A stretch of 64,000 bases of DNA from assembly GCA_028095005.1 (NCBI GenBank), contig CM051459.1:20384699-20448698 (forward strand). The letters are read 5' to 3'. The notes under the pieces are model-generated. The model saw nothing but the letters and a program-made list of their open reading frames with translations, was not told the origin of the DNA and ran no database searches. Of the stretch, positions 26,208 through 35,762 are shown piece by piece. How positions within the stretch are numbered: position 1 is the first letter of the stretch; each line of letters starts with the position of its first letter. The stretch is from Rhynchospora pubera. Lineage: Eukaryota; Streptophyta; Magnoliopsida; Poales; Cyperaceae. The translations under genes were made by a program, and so were the position numbers.

Positions 26208-27623
26208 TCAATACTCGGGTGGAGGTTGAGGAGGATGATACCCGTACTGAGGATACCACCAATTGTAGATCTCTGCCACTTGAGTCCTTGAGGGGCCATC
26301 ATCTTCATGATATTGTTTGAGGAGGTCTAAGTCTTCCCTTTGCTTCTTTTGCTCTTCCTCAATTTGATCTATCTTTGCATCTATCTTCTTTCCTAACTCA
26401 AGTGAATCGGTGGAGAGTCTTTCGAGTGTCTCCAATCTGCCCATAAGTGCCCTAAAGTCATAAGGCTGTTCTTCGGCTGACGGACGGGCTGATGATGTGG
26501 CCCCAACATGGCCTGAGGGGCGTGTGACAGGTGAGGCGGCTCTCACCTCATCCCCAAAATGCTCACCCTCATAATCAATCAGTAAAACTGAATTTCTTCT
26601 TTTAGGCACAACTTCTTGGGTGATAGGAAGATAGTAAAGTGGATAGCCCTCAATATGCCACAACCAACGGCCATCACTTGACTTTTTAATGAAACTTGCA
26701 CTTTTGAAAAATGCCAAGTCCATTGTTGTATACCCCTTTGTTTCCTTCAAGTGTCTCACCGCCAATCCTTTCTTCCTTGCAATGATTGTCACAAACTGGC
26801 CAATTTGAATTTGACCCCTTCCAGCTCGGCGGTTTGCTGCAATTGTTGCCCAATAGTTGATCATCCAAGCTGCTATGTTGGCACGAGGGAGATTTGGATG
26901 CATGATCCTTCCAAGTAGCCCTAATTCCTCAATTCTCACTTGAATGGCTGTCTCGCCCCTTGCAAACACAGTTTGAGCCAATGCTCTTTGGATTACACGC
27001 AAAACAGGGTGATGGATGTACTTAGCTCTTGGAGAATCCCTATTTTTTGGTGGATCTGTATCTGAAATTTCTCTCCAAATGTTCACAGGGTAATCAACAT
27101 CTTCTTGCCCTCCGGGTGCAAACCCAAACCAATCCGCTATTTCAAGCTCAGTTATGGTGAATTCAGTTTCCAACAAGGTGCAATTGAATGCCAACAACTC
27201 ATCTACCCTTGTCAAACTGAAGGTAGATAAGAATTCGGCAGTGAGTCGGTCATACGCCTTCTCTTTCAAGTCCCAAAATCTGGATTCAATACCGAACTGA
27301 GAAGTAAAGCCAAAGAACTGATCACTTACACCAAGTAATTGGAGAGTTTCTCGATCCACGGTCTTGGTGTTCTCATATCTCTTATCCTTGAAGTAGTCCA
27401 TGGCCTTGCGGTGGTCGGTGTTGCGGAATAGGATAGGGCCACCTGCCTCTCTCCCTTGAGCCATCTCTGGTTCGCTTTCACTCTCATAAACCGCTGCTGC
27501 AGCGGCTTCAAGTTCAGCATCTCGGGCATTGTAGGAGGGGTCCGAGCTATGGGATGATGAAGAGGAAGAGGAGGAGGGGTGGTTCTTGCGCTTCTTCTTG
27601 AAAAGGTTGGAGATTTTCGGCAT
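26208..27623 (-). CDS. Athila ORF-type second protein of the retrotransposon, 471 aa
   Basis: This intact frame lies downstream of gag-pol, as the extra ORF does in Athila elements. The middle third (residues about 150-290: ADWFGFAPGG, YIHHPVLRVIQRALAQTVF, LPRANIAAWMINYW, RKKGLAVRHL) resembles the ATHILA ORF-1 family as I remember it. The N-terminus is basic and serine-rich (KKKRKN followed by a Ser run). The C-terminal part has a heptad-like coiled coil (about residues 388-440, rich in L, I, E, K) and a Pro/Tyr tail. I see no signal peptide or transmembrane helix, so an envelope role is not supported. Its biochemical function is unknown. It contains none of the double-palindrome repeats, unlike the gag-pol frame and the spacers on both sides. 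A downstream ORF like this needs a spliced or subgenomic RNA; a splice acceptor was not identified. Confidence 0.85.
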   Translation of the reverse strand: MPKISNLFKKKRKNHPSSSSSSSSHSSDPSYNARDAELEAAAAAVYESESEPEMAQGREAGGPILFRNTDHRKAMDYFKDKRYENTKTVDRETLQLLGVSDQFFGFTSQFGIESRFWDLKEKAYDRLTAEFLSTFSLTRVDELLAFNCTLLETEFTITELEIADWFGFAPGGQEDVDYPVNIWREISDTDPPKNRDSPRAKYIHHPVLRVIQRALAQTVFARGETAIQVRIEELGLLGRIMHPNLPRANIAAWMINYWATIAANRRAGRGQIQIGQFVTIIARKKGLAVRHLKETKGYTTMDLAFFKSASFIKKSSDGRWLWHIEGYPLYYLPITQEVVPKRRNSVLLIDYEGEHFGDEVRAASPVTRPSGHVGATSSARPSAEEQPYDFRALMGRLETLERLSTDSLELGKKIDAKIDQIEEEQKKQREDLDLLKQYHEDDGPSRTQVAEIYNWWYPQYGYHPPQPPPEY

Positions 27624-27676
27624 TTTCGGAGACGGATATGGTCAGATTAGGGTTAGGGTTTGCTGTCTGGTCAGAT

Positions 27677-27713
27677 CAGACGGACCGTCTGGGGTGTCAG
27701 ACGGGTCGTCTGA
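27677..27713. repeat. Double-palindrome repeat, spacer copy 1
   Basis: Halves cagacggaccgtctg and cagacgggtcgtctga, each close to a perfect palindrome. Confidence 0.9.
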
Positions 27714-27761
27714 TGGTAATGGAGAGGTTTAGGCAGAAAGGATGTGTCTCGGGATGGCTTC

Positions 27762-27796
27762 AAACGGATCGTCTGATGGTCAGACGGACCGTTTGA
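27762..27796. repeat. Double-palindrome repeat, spacer copy 2
   Basis: Halves aaacggatcgtctga and tcagacggaccgtttga, only 48 bases from the previous copy. Confidence 0.9.
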
Positions 27797-28208
27797 TGTC
27801 GGGGCAGAGGGGAAGAAGTTGGACGAGTTTGGTTGTTTTTGAGGTTAAGTGGTACAGGGCTGGTACAAGGTTTGAGTTAGGCAGAGGTGATGATATTTAC
27901 CTAGGTTTACCGGCAGATCCGAAGTGGAGTCGACGTGTAGCCTTGTTGGAGCCGAAATCAACGAAATTGAAGTCGGAATCGAGTAAAGCTAGGCGAGGAG
28001 AGGTGGTTCGAGGTGTTGGAATGCCGGTAAATCGCTTGGTTCGCCGGAAAATCGAGGTGAGGGTGTGGCAACGAGGTAGGGTTTGAGGGAAGAGGGTAGG
28101 CTGCTGTGGTAACGATGGAAGGGAAAGAGGAGGGGGGTCGGTTGATATCTGTTTGGGTTTTCTAAAATTAGGATCGTGGGCCGCGGTTTTGCTCGGTGGG
28201 CTGATGTT

Positions 28209-28246
28209 CAGACGGACCGTCTGGGGTGTCAGACGGGTCGTCTGAA
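28209..28246. repeat. Double-palindrome repeat, spacer copy 3
   Basis: Halves cagacggaccgtctg and cagacgggtcgtctgaa; 36 bases match spacer copy 1. Confidence 0.9.
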
Positions 28247-28309
28247 CTGGGCTTGGCTCTTTTCATCTCCTTTTGGGCTGATGCCTCTTTGCGCATTTAA
28301 AATGTCCCC

Positions 28310-28345
28310 AAACGGATCGTCTGGGAATCCAGACGGATCGTTTGA
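28310..28345. repeat. Double-palindrome repeat, spacer copy 4
   Basis: Halves aaacggatcgtctgg and ccagacggatcgtttga; 63 bases from the previous copy. Confidence 0.9.
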
Positions 28346-28449
28346 ACTTTCCTGAAATTCCCCCAAGCTCAGCTTCTTAACACCCTGTATTGAAAATTTA
28401 AGTATGATGATCAGCAGAACAGTTATAAACTTGTCTTTTCTCTTCTCTC

Positions 28450-28483
<34 letters not shown>

Positions 28484-28539
28484 CTTGGGTTGCCTCCCAA
28501 GCAGCGCTCGTTTAAGGTCTTGAGCTCGACCCCTCATGT

Positions 28540-31500
28540 CTAAGTTGATGCGGGTACGGGGTTGGTGAGGAGGCGAGTGCCCGTCTCTTCTCCTTCTTTT
28601 GACACATGTGAAATATATATTTTGAGCCTTTGTCCATTAACCTTGAATGTGCCAAACTTCTCGCTCCAAATGTCTACCGCCCCATATGGATAGACCTTCC
28701 TTACCTCAAATGGTCCAGACCATCTCGAACGAAGCTTGCCTGGAAACAACTTCAATCTTGAATTGAACAACAACACCCAATCTCCTTCCTTGAATGCCCT
28801 CCTTTGAATGTGCATGTCATGCCATTTCTTTGTCTTCTCTTTGTAAATTCTAGCATTCTCATAAGAATCATTCCTAAGCTCCTCTAGTTCGTGTAAATCC
28901 AATACTCTCCTTTCACCTGCCGCTTGAGAATCCCAATTAATTTGCTTGACCGTCCAGTAGGCCTTGTGCTCAATCTCAACGGGTAAATGGCATGGTTTTC
29001 CATATATCAACTTAAAAGGGCTCATTCCAATTGGAGTCTTGAAAGCCGTGCGATAAGCCCAAAGCGCATCATCTAATTTCATTGCCCAATCTTTCCTTGT
29101 TATCCCTACGGTCTTTTGCAAAATATTTTTGATTTCCCTATTTGATATTTCAACTTGTCCACTTGTTTGAGGATGATAAGGTGTTGCAACCCTATGAGTC
29201 ACCCCATACTTTACCAAGAGATTCTCAAATTGCTTGTTCACAAAATGCTTTCCTCCATCACTAATCACAACCTTAGGGATCCCAAATCGTGGAAAGATTA
29301 CCTTTGAAAATAGCTTCCTCACCGTGGCCGAATCGGCATGTCTACTTGGAATAGCTTCAACCCACTTCGAGACATAGTCAACCGCAACAAGAATAAATTC
29401 ATTACCAAGCGAAGGTGGAAAAGGCCCCATGAAGTCAATGCCCCATACATCAAAGATCTCAATTTCAAGGATAGGGTTTTGTGGCATTTGTTGACGACTT
29501 GAGATGTTCCCCACCCTTTGACATTGGTCACACTTCAACACAAACTCTCTAGCATCCTTGAAGATGGAGGGCCAAAAGAATCCAGATTGAAGGACCTTTG
29601 CTGCTGTTTTTGAGGTTGATGCATGGCCTCCATAAGCGGATGAATGGCAATGTACAAGAATTGGTTCAACTTCTTCATAAGGAATACATCTCCGAATCAC
29701 ACCATCAACTCCTCTCTTCCATAAAAAAGGATCTTCCCAATAGTAGTGCTTAGCATCACTGAGGAACTTCTTCTTTTGCTGGTAAGTTGCTGCATATGGT
29801 AGAATCCCGCTTGCTAGGTAGTTGGCTATGTCTGCGAACCAGGGCTCAGTCAGACGACCCGTCTGAGGATCCAGACGGATCGTTTGAAGGTCGACCTGAC
29901 AGGCATGCAGGAGCTGATCATCAGGGAATGACTCCTTTATTGGCAGTGGCTCGTGTTCAATGACCTTCAGCCTAGAGAGGTGATCTGCCACCAGGTTTTC
30001 TGTGCCTTTCTTGTCTCGAATCTCTAGGTCGAACTCTTGTAGTAGGAGAACCCATCTTATGAGTCGTGGCTTAGCATCCTTTTTGCTCATCAAATACTTG
30101 AGGGCAGAATGGTCCGTGTAGACTATCACCTTTGATCCAATGAGATATGATCTGAATTTGTCGAGGGCATACACAACTGCAAGGAGTTCCTTTTCGGTGG
30201 TTGTGTAATTGACCTGGGCCTCATCCAACACCTTACTTGCATAGTGAATGGCATATGGTTTCTTCTCTTTTCTTTGCCCAAGCACCGCCCCTACCGCATA
30301 GTCACTTGCATCACACATCAACTCAAAAGGAAGACTCCAGTCGGGTGGTTGAAGGATAGGCGCCGAGATAAGAGCTTCCTTCAACCTGCAAAATGCATCA
30401 ACACAATTCTCATTAAACACAAAATCAACATCCTTCATGGTAAGATTAGTTAATGGCTTTGCAATTTTAGAAAAATCCTTGATAAACCGCCTATAGAACC
30501 CGGCATGTCCAAGAAAGCTTCGAACGTCCTTCACACACTTTGGATGATCCATCTTCTCAATCACTTCAACTTTAGCCTTGTCTACCGCTATACCCTTGGA
30601 TGAAACAATGTGTCCTAAAACAATTCCTTCTTGAACCATGAAATGACACTTCTCCCAATTGAGCACAAGGTTAACATCTTCACATCGCTGCAAAACTCTA
30701 GACAAGTTATAAAGACAATGATCAAATGATGAACCATAAACTGAAAAATCATCCATAAAAACCTCCATGTCCTTTTCAATAAAATCGGAGAAAATAGCCA
30801 TCATGGCTCTTTGGAAGGTCGCGGGGGCGTTGCACAATCCAAAGGGCATCCTATGGTAGGCAAATGTTCCATAGGGGCAAGTGAATGTAGTCTTCTCTTG
30901 ATCACTTGGGTGGATAGGGATTTGAAAGAACCCAGAATAGCCGTCCAAATAGCAATAGTAGCTTTGACTTGCCAATCGCTCCAATAGTTGGTCAACAAAG
31001 GGTAATGGAAAGTGATCCTTCCTTGTAGCTGTGTTGAGCTTCCTATAGTTGATGCACATGCGCCATCCTGTCACAATCCTTGTTTGGATCAGCTCGTCCT
31101 TATCGTTCTTTACCACAGTCGTGCCACCCTTTTTTGGAACAACATGCACGGGGCTCACCCATTTCGAATCCGAAATCGGATAAATGATACCCGATTCGAG
31201 GAGTTTAAGAACTTCCTTCCTCACGACCTCCTTTAGATTCGGATTCAATCTCCTTTGATGCTCAACCGAAGGTTTGTGGCTTTCTTCCAGCAAGATCCGA
31301 TGCGTGCAAATAGCGGGATCAATACCCCTCAAGTCTTCAATGGTGTACCCTATTGCTCGCTTGTGCCTCTTTAGTTCCTTCAAGAGTTTGCTTGTTTGCT
31401 CATCATCCAGGTACGCGTTAACTATGACTGGGTATGTCTGGTCAGGTCCAAGAAATTCGTATCGAAGATTCTCAGGAATCGGCTTCAGTTCAACTCTGGG

Positions 31501-34266
31501 TGCTGAAATCGCTGGAACCCTCTTCATACGGTCCGTCTGGAGGAACTCAGACGGTCCGTCTGACCTGACAAGTTCAGAGTTGGGGCTTGCGACTTGGTGG
31601 GGCCCTAGGTTGGCGCTTCCTGGTGGGCCCTGCTTGTCTGTCTCTTCCACTGCTGCCATCGTATGCTTTGCATGGCTCTGGACGTGGTCCAGACGACCCG
31701 TCTGAGGTTCAGACGGTCCGTCTGACAATAGTCCTGACAACATGTCAGCCATCTCATTGAACATCTTCTCTGCATCTTCATCAGTGGATGACTCATACAG
31801 TTCCTTGTATGCTTCAAATAACTTCGAATTGAAGATTTCTCCCATAAATTCTTTCGTCTCGGGTTCAACTCCATTCACCATGAAACACGAGCTTAGATCG
31901 GCGGGCATCTTAATGGAATTTGTCACTTGAAACTCGATTTTCTCCGATCCAACCTGAATGCTCATATTGTCTTGTCTACAATTGATGAGAACATCAGCGG
32001 TGGCTAGGAAGGGCCTTCCAAGGATGATAGGCACTTCGGGATCTTCCTCCATATCTACAATGACAAAATCAACGGGTACAAGGACATCACCTACTTGGAG
32101 AGGCACATCTTCCACAAACCCAAGGGGTAGACGCACGGATCTATCCGCCATTTGCAAGGTCATGCGGGTCGGTTTCAGTTCCCCTACTCCAAGCTTGTTG
32201 AATATCGATGCGGGCATGAGGCTCACGCTTGCTCCAATGTCCAACAAGGCTTGTTTGATGCTTGCGTTCCCAATTTTACATGGAATGGTGAATCTCCCGG
32301 GATCTTTCATCTTTTTGGGCATTTGGTTGAGGATCAAATCATTGCATTCGCCGGTCAGAGCTACCATGCCTACTTCCTCCAGTTTCTTTTTGTTCGAAAG
32401 AATATCCTTCAGGAACTTGGCATATGAGGGCATTTTGGTCATGACATCGGTGAAAGGTAGAGTCACTTGGAGATTCTTGAGGATTTGCCAAAATTTTTCG
32501 AACTCCTTAGCTTCACGGGCCTTAGCTAGCCTTCTGGGGTATGGAACATCAGGTTGAGTCACAGCAGGGTCCTTCGGTGGCTCTGGATTGGTCTGCTGAG
32601 CACCTTCTCCTCCATCCTGCTCCTCAGTCAGACGACCCGTCTGAGGATCCAGACGGTCCGTCTGAAGGTCGACTGAAACCCTAACTGGAGGTGTCTCGTC
32701 AGGATTGGGCATGTCTGGTCCCTGATAACTGGTCCCACTTCGCAGAGTGTGCATCACGCTTTTGATTTCAGCATTAGGATTGGGTTCGGGTTGGCTTGGG
32801 AACATTCCCGCCTTGGTCATTACCCCTTGATTTGCTTGTTGACTTTGTTGGAGAAGGAGGTTCATGGTTTGTCGAATCTGCCTAACTTCGTCATACACCG
32901 AGTTGTTCCACCCGGATTGATCTGCCATGAACTTGTCCACCATCGCGCGATGTTGCTGCCAATAAGAGTTTTGATTGTTGCTCCCTCCTTTGTTTGAATT
33001 TTGCCCCGTCGATGTCGGGTTAGAAGCACCGCTTGGATCGCCATACGAAAAACCAGGATGACTTCTCCTGTCTCTATACACATACCCTTGAGATGCGTTA
33101 GAGTTAGGAGGGTAAGGAGGAGGGTTACCTATGGCATTAACCTCCGCGATTTGTTCGTCTCTGACCAACAAGGCGCATGCTTGAGCCGAATGTCCGTCTT
33201 CATTGCAAATTTGACACGTGACTGCTTGCGTGGGTTGTACGGTTGGCTTGGCACTCATATTCTTTACCAAAGTTGTTAGAGCATCAAGTTGAGATTGTAG
33301 GTGAGTCGTCTCATCTACTTTCAGCATTCCTCCTTTGTTTGATGCTTGTCGGACCGACCAATTGGTTTGAGATCTTGCCATATTCTCAATCAAAGCCTTC
33401 GCATCATTCCCTCCAAGGTCCAGCAATGATCCACCTGCAGTGTTATTAACATTTTGTTGAGTTGAGGGGGTTAGACCATCATAAAAACACAATATTAATC
33501 TACTTTCAGGTAGGTCATGGTGTGGGCAAAGCCTTTGGAGGTCCTTAAACCTCTCCCAAGCTTCAAACAGGTTCTCGTCATTGAGTTGTGAAAAATTAAC
33601 CAAATCTCTAACATATTTGTTAGTCTTAACCCTAGGGTAGAATCTATCCAAAAATGCAGTGGTCAAACTTTCCCATGTTTCAAAGGGCTTGTCACTAAAA
33701 CTATTCAACCAATCCTCGGCCCTATCTCTAAGAGAAAAAGGAAAGAGAGTTAGTCGGATAATCTCGGGGTTGACTTCTTCGAAGTTCAATGTTGCACAAT
33801 TTCGCAAGAACTTTTGGAGATGGGCATTGGCGTCCTCTTGCGGCGATCCTCCATACATGTTTTGTAGCACCAATGCAATGAGACCAGGATTGTAGAACCA
33901 GTCACGGGTTCTTGCAGCTCTTGGTGGCCTCACGCCAAGTCGCACGTTGGATGCGGTTGGAGCACCGATTTCCTTCAAAGGACGATTTTGGGCTGCGACT
34001 CGAGCGGCCTCCATTGCTTCATTGATGGCCCTTTGAACGGGGTTTTCTTCACCGCCACCAACGGGGTTACCATTGGGAGGAGGGTTGTTGTTGTTATCCA
34101 TTGCTTCTGTCTCCGATTGCTGCGAATTTGAGCCAAAATCTGACTCGGATGAAGTCTCAGCGTCGGTCAGACGATCCGTCTGGGGATCCAGACGGTCCGT
34201 TTGGCCTGAGGGCTGAGGCTGGCTTCCTCCGGATGGGGTTCCTACGCGCCGCTTGGGACGAAACAC
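28540..34266 (-). CDS. Gag-pol polyprotein of Athila-like Ty3/gypsy retrotransposon, 1908 aa
   Basis: One uninterrupted frame. Gag (about residues 125-290) has the plant retrotransposon gag core with DRAEDWLNS, FLDRFYPR and SRLILCFYDGL. A CCHC zinc knuckle starts at residue 351 (CX2CX4HX4C). The aspartic protease motif is DIGAS at 676 (Ile where retroviral proteases have Thr/Ser). Reverse transcriptase includes CINYRKLN, QIPIHP, MPFGLCNAPATFQ and FMDD at 1170-1173. RNase H begins near CDASD (1318) and includes TDHSALKYL. Integrase has an HHCC finger (His near 1540, Cys at 1579 and 1582) and a D-D-35-E triad at 1611, 1670 and 1706. The C-terminus ends with WSGPFEV and NGQRLK and has no chromodomain. 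Five double-palindrome repeats are translated in frame at residues 22-33, 535-547, 848-859, 902-914 and 1460-1472, all outside catalytic domains. The ATG chosen is the first in frame after the primer site leader. Confidence 0.96.
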   Translation of the reverse strand: MFRPKRRVGTPSGGSQPQPSGQTDRLDPQTDRLTDAETSSESDFGSNSQQSETEAMDNNNNPPPNGNPVGGGEENPVQRAINEAMEAARVAAQNRPLKEIGAPTASNVRLGVRPPRAARTRDWFYNPGLIALVLQNMYGGSPQEDANAHLQKFLRNCATLNFEEVNPEIIRLTLFPFSLRDRAEDWLNSFSDKPFETWESLTTAFLDRFYPRVKTNKYVRDLVNFSQLNDENLFEAWERFKDLQRLCPHHDLPESRLILCFYDGLTPSTQQNVNNTAGGSLLDLGGNDAKALIENMARSQTNWSVRQASNKGGMLKVDETTHLQSQLDALTTLVKNMSAKPTVQPTQAVTCQICNEDGHSAQACALLVRDEQIAEVNAIGNPPPYPPNSNASQGYVYRDRRSHPGFSYGDPSGASNPTSTGQNSNKGGSNNQNSYWQQHRAMVDKFMADQSGWNNSVYDEVRQIRQTMNLLLQQSQQANQGVMTKAGMFPSQPEPNPNAEIKSVMHTLRSGTSYQGPDMPNPDETPPVRVSVDLQTDRLDPQTGRLTEEQDGGEGAQQTNPEPPKDPAVTQPDVPYPRRLAKAREAKEFEKFWQILKNLQVTLPFTDVMTKMPSYAKFLKDILSNKKKLEEVGMVALTGECNDLILNQMPKKMKDPGRFTIPCKIGNASIKQALLDIGASVSLMPASIFNKLGVGELKPTRMTLQMADRSVRLPLGFVEDVPLQVGDVLVPVDFVIVDMEEDPEVPIILGRPFLATADVLINCRQDNMSIQVGSEKIEFQVTNSIKMPADLSSCFMVNGVEPETKEFMGEIFNSKLFEAYKELYESSTDEDAEKMFNEMADMLSGLLSDGPSEPQTGRLDHVQSHAKHTMAAVEETDKQGPPGSANLGPHQVASPNSELVRSDGPSEFLQTDRMKRVPAISAPRVELKPIPENLRYEFLGPDQTYPVIVNAYLDDEQTSKLLKELKRHKRAIGYTIEDLRGIDPAICTHRILLEESHKPSVEHQRRLNPNLKEVVRKEVLKLLESGIIYPISDSKWVSPVHVVPKKGGTTVVKNDKDELIQTRIVTGWRMCINYRKLNTATRKDHFPLPFVDQLLERLASQSYYCYLDGYSGFFQIPIHPSDQEKTTFTCPYGTFAYHRMPFGLCNAPATFQRAMMAIFSDFIEKDMEVFMDDFSVYGSSFDHCLYNLSRVLQRCEDVNLVLNWEKCHFMVQEGIVLGHIVSSKGIAVDKAKVEVIEKMDHPKCVKDVRSFLGHAGFYRRFIKDFSKIAKPLTNLTMKDVDFVFNENCVDAFCRLKEALISAPILQPPDWSLPFELMCDASDYAVGAVLGQRKEKKPYAIHYASKVLDEAQVNYTTTEKELLAVVYALDKFRSYLIGSKVIVYTDHSALKYLMSKKDAKPRLIRWVLLLQEFDLEIRDKKGTENLVADHLSRLKVIEHEPLPIKESFPDDQLLHACQVDLQTIRLDPQTGRLTEPWFADIANYLASGILPYAATYQQKKKFLSDAKHYYWEDPFLWKRGVDGVIRRCIPYEEVEPILVHCHSSAYGGHASTSKTAAKVLQSGFFWPSIFKDAREFVLKCDQCQRVGNISSRQQMPQNPILEIEIFDVWGIDFMGPFPPSLGNEFILVAVDYVSKWVEAIPSRHADSATVRKLFSKVIFPRFGIPKVVISDGGKHFVNKQFENLLVKYGVTHRVATPYHPQTSGQVEISNREIKNILQKTVGITRKDWAMKLDDALWAYRTAFKTPIGMSPFKLIYGKPCHLPVEIEHKAYWTVKQINWDSQAAGERRVLDLHELEELRNDSYENARIYKEKTKKWHDMHIQRRAFKEGDWVLLFNSRLKLFPGKLRSRWSGPFEVRKVYPYGAVDIWSEKFGTFKVNGQRLKIYISHVSKEGEETGTRLLTNPVPAST
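29851..29887. repeat. Double-palindrome repeat in gag-pol, RNase H-integrase linker
   Basis: Halves cagacgacccgtctga and ccagacggatcgtttga; on the coding strand it reads LQTIRLDPQTGRLT. Confidence 0.9.
31526..31563. repeat. Double-palindrome repeat in gag-pol, protease-RT linker (distal)
   Basis: Halves atacggtccgtctgg and tcagacggtccgtctga; the coding strand reads RSDGPSEFLQTDRM, so the two halves are read in different frames. Confidence 0.9.
31690..31725. repeat. Double-palindrome repeat in gag-pol, protease-RT linker (proximal)
   Basis: Halves cagacgacccgtctga and tcagacggtccgtctga; the coding strand reads SDGPSEPQTGRLD. Confidence 0.9.
32629..32665. repeat. Double-palindrome repeat in gag-pol, gag-protease linker
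   Basis: Halves cagacgacccgtctga and ccagacggtccgtctga; the coding strand reads LQTDRLDPQTGRLT. Confidence 0.9.
34168..34204. repeat. Double-palindrome repeat near the gag N-terminus
   Basis: Halves cagacgatccgtctg and ccagacggtccgtttgg; the coding strand reads GQTDRLDPQTDRLT. Confidence 0.9.
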
Positions 34267-34548
34267 GGGCGTCTGAACAGGAGAGGAAGAGGATTGACCT
34301 TCCTGGGCTTCGAGTTGCTTCTCCGGAAAACGAATGGTTCGTGAAGCAAACGGAGCGGAAAGTCGTTGGTTCTTTTCTCGATTCCCCTTGCTTCTTGTAA
34401 AGTGGTTATGCTCGGTCCTGGTTTGAATTGAATTCTTCTTTCCTCGGACCAGTTTGCACTTCCTTCAATATTAAACAAGTTGAAATCGTGAAAAGGGGGG
34501 GTAAGGCTTAAGTAAAATAGAAAATTAAGTAAAAAGCAATTATCACCG

Positions 34549-34566
34549 TCCCCGGCAACGGCGCCA
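34549..34566 (-). promoter_or_regulatory. Primer binding site complementary to tRNA-Asp
   Basis: The plus strand reads TCCCCGGCAACGGCGCCA, identical to the 3' end of plant tRNA-Asp(GTC) including CCA. The coding strand is therefore its 18-nt complement, five bases inside the 5' LTR edge. tRNA-Asp priming is known for Athila/Tat-lineage elements. Confidence 0.93.
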
Positions 34567-34863
34567 ATTTTTGATCAGGTGCAAACCTAGTCAAAATATA
34601 ACCTTGTTTTACCTGATTTAATCTATCGTAGTAAAGCTAAGGGTCGAATCACAGGGACGGTTGAATTAGTTCTTACTTAAATTATCTTATTTAATTAAAC
34701 CTAGGGTATAAAAATAATTTATGGTTTAAGGAACAATTCTAAGAATTAAAATTTAAATTAAGAGAATAAATAGCTGGTTTAAATCTAAATCTTACGGTTG
34801 ACTTATCGATAAAGAGAAAGGTTTAGGGGTTAGGTCAAGGACTTCACCTATGTTGCAGGTTCC

Positions 34864-34897
34864 AAACGGTCCGTCTGATCTCTCAGACGGTTCGTTT
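34864..34897. repeat. Double-palindrome repeat, 5' LTR copy 1
   Basis: Identical to the copy at 23675-23708 in the other LTR. It lies in the part transcribed as leader. Confidence 0.85.
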
Positions 34898-35519
34898 GAA
34901 CCTCGTGCTTGATGATTAATTAAAGGAGTTTAAGTTATTTCATATGCAGATTTATGGCTTAAACCTAATTCCCAGATTCTAACCATCGTTCAGATCTGGT
35001 AACTTAATTCAAGTCAGTTTATCGATTAAATCTCTAAGTTTGGTCATCACCAATACCTAAAGGCTTTAAAATCTATCTTTCATACAAAGGACATCTTATA
35101 ACCATCGTTACAAGAAGGGTTCACCTATCGGTTACTCAATCCCGGTTTCATTCATCAATTACTTCCATCCTCAATTAAGCTTTTCATAAATCAACTAGGG
35201 TATAGATTATTGCAATCAAATTAGACAAGGCCTTAATCTAATAGATTCTAATCAATTCTACCTAAGCAATTCATGAAAGAACATGGCAATTAGAAGTCAA
35301 AAGATAGAAATCATATGAAAATATCAAAAGCTCCAACTAATCAAATCAAAAAGCAACAACATAAGTTAAGTTCCCTACCATTGCCCCTAATAAACAACTT
35401 AGCCTATCATAGTATCAAACAGCATAAATAAGCAAGGTTTCTCCAAAATCATAGAGTTTAAAGAAAGATTACAACAAAATCAATCTTTTCTCCTTCTGTT
35501 TCTGCAACCTGGCGTCTTC

Positions 35520-35553
35520 AAACGGACCGTCTGATGAGTCAGACGGGTCGTTT
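35520..35553. repeat. Double-palindrome repeat, 5' LTR copy 2
   Basis: Identical to the copy at 24331-24364. It lies about 75 bases downstream of the TATA box on the coding strand. Confidence 0.85.
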
Positions 35554-35628
35554 GGCTCTGATTTCTGCTAGGGTTTTGAAGCTTCTTCCTTCTTAATTCG
35601 GCCGCCCATCTTCTGGCCTCTCCTCTCC

Positions 35629-35635
35629 TTTTATA
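35629..35635 (-). promoter_or_regulatory. Candidate TATA box in the 5' LTR
   Basis: The coding strand reads gttataaaaggag here. It is the best TATA match in the LTR and is followed by a purine-rich stretch; transcription would start near 35600. Confidence 0.6.
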
Positions 35636-35762
35636 ACTTCAAATCCTTTCCAGAGTCGGTGGCAAAACTGTCAAGGATCGTGCCAAAGTGGGGAGAGTTG
35701 GAAATAGAAACGGTTTCTTCTGAAATAGGACCTGCCCTGAATAAATCGGTTCTGGAACAGCC

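Larger units (their letters stand above)
27624..28539 (-). other. Spacer between gag-pol and second ORF, rich in palindromic repeats
   Basis: About 0.9 kb with no frame continuing either ORF. It holds four double-palindrome repeats and a long T tract on the plus strand (about 28449-28480; an A tract on the coding strand). It is the densest concentration of the repeat in the element. Confidence 0.7.

Noticed and set aside
27677..28345. CRISPR-like array because of regularly spaced palindromic repeats
   Set aside because: Spacing is irregular, the repeats are scattered over 12 kb including coding sequence and LTRs, and this is a plant nuclear genome with no cas genes.
31274..33895. Several plus-strand open frames of 60-200 codons inside the gag-pol region
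   Set aside because: They are shadows on the non-coding strand of an intact 1908-codon polyprotein.
34549..34566. Partial tRNA-Asp gene
   Set aside because: Only the terminal 18 nt match and they abut the LTR in the orientation required for a primer binding site.
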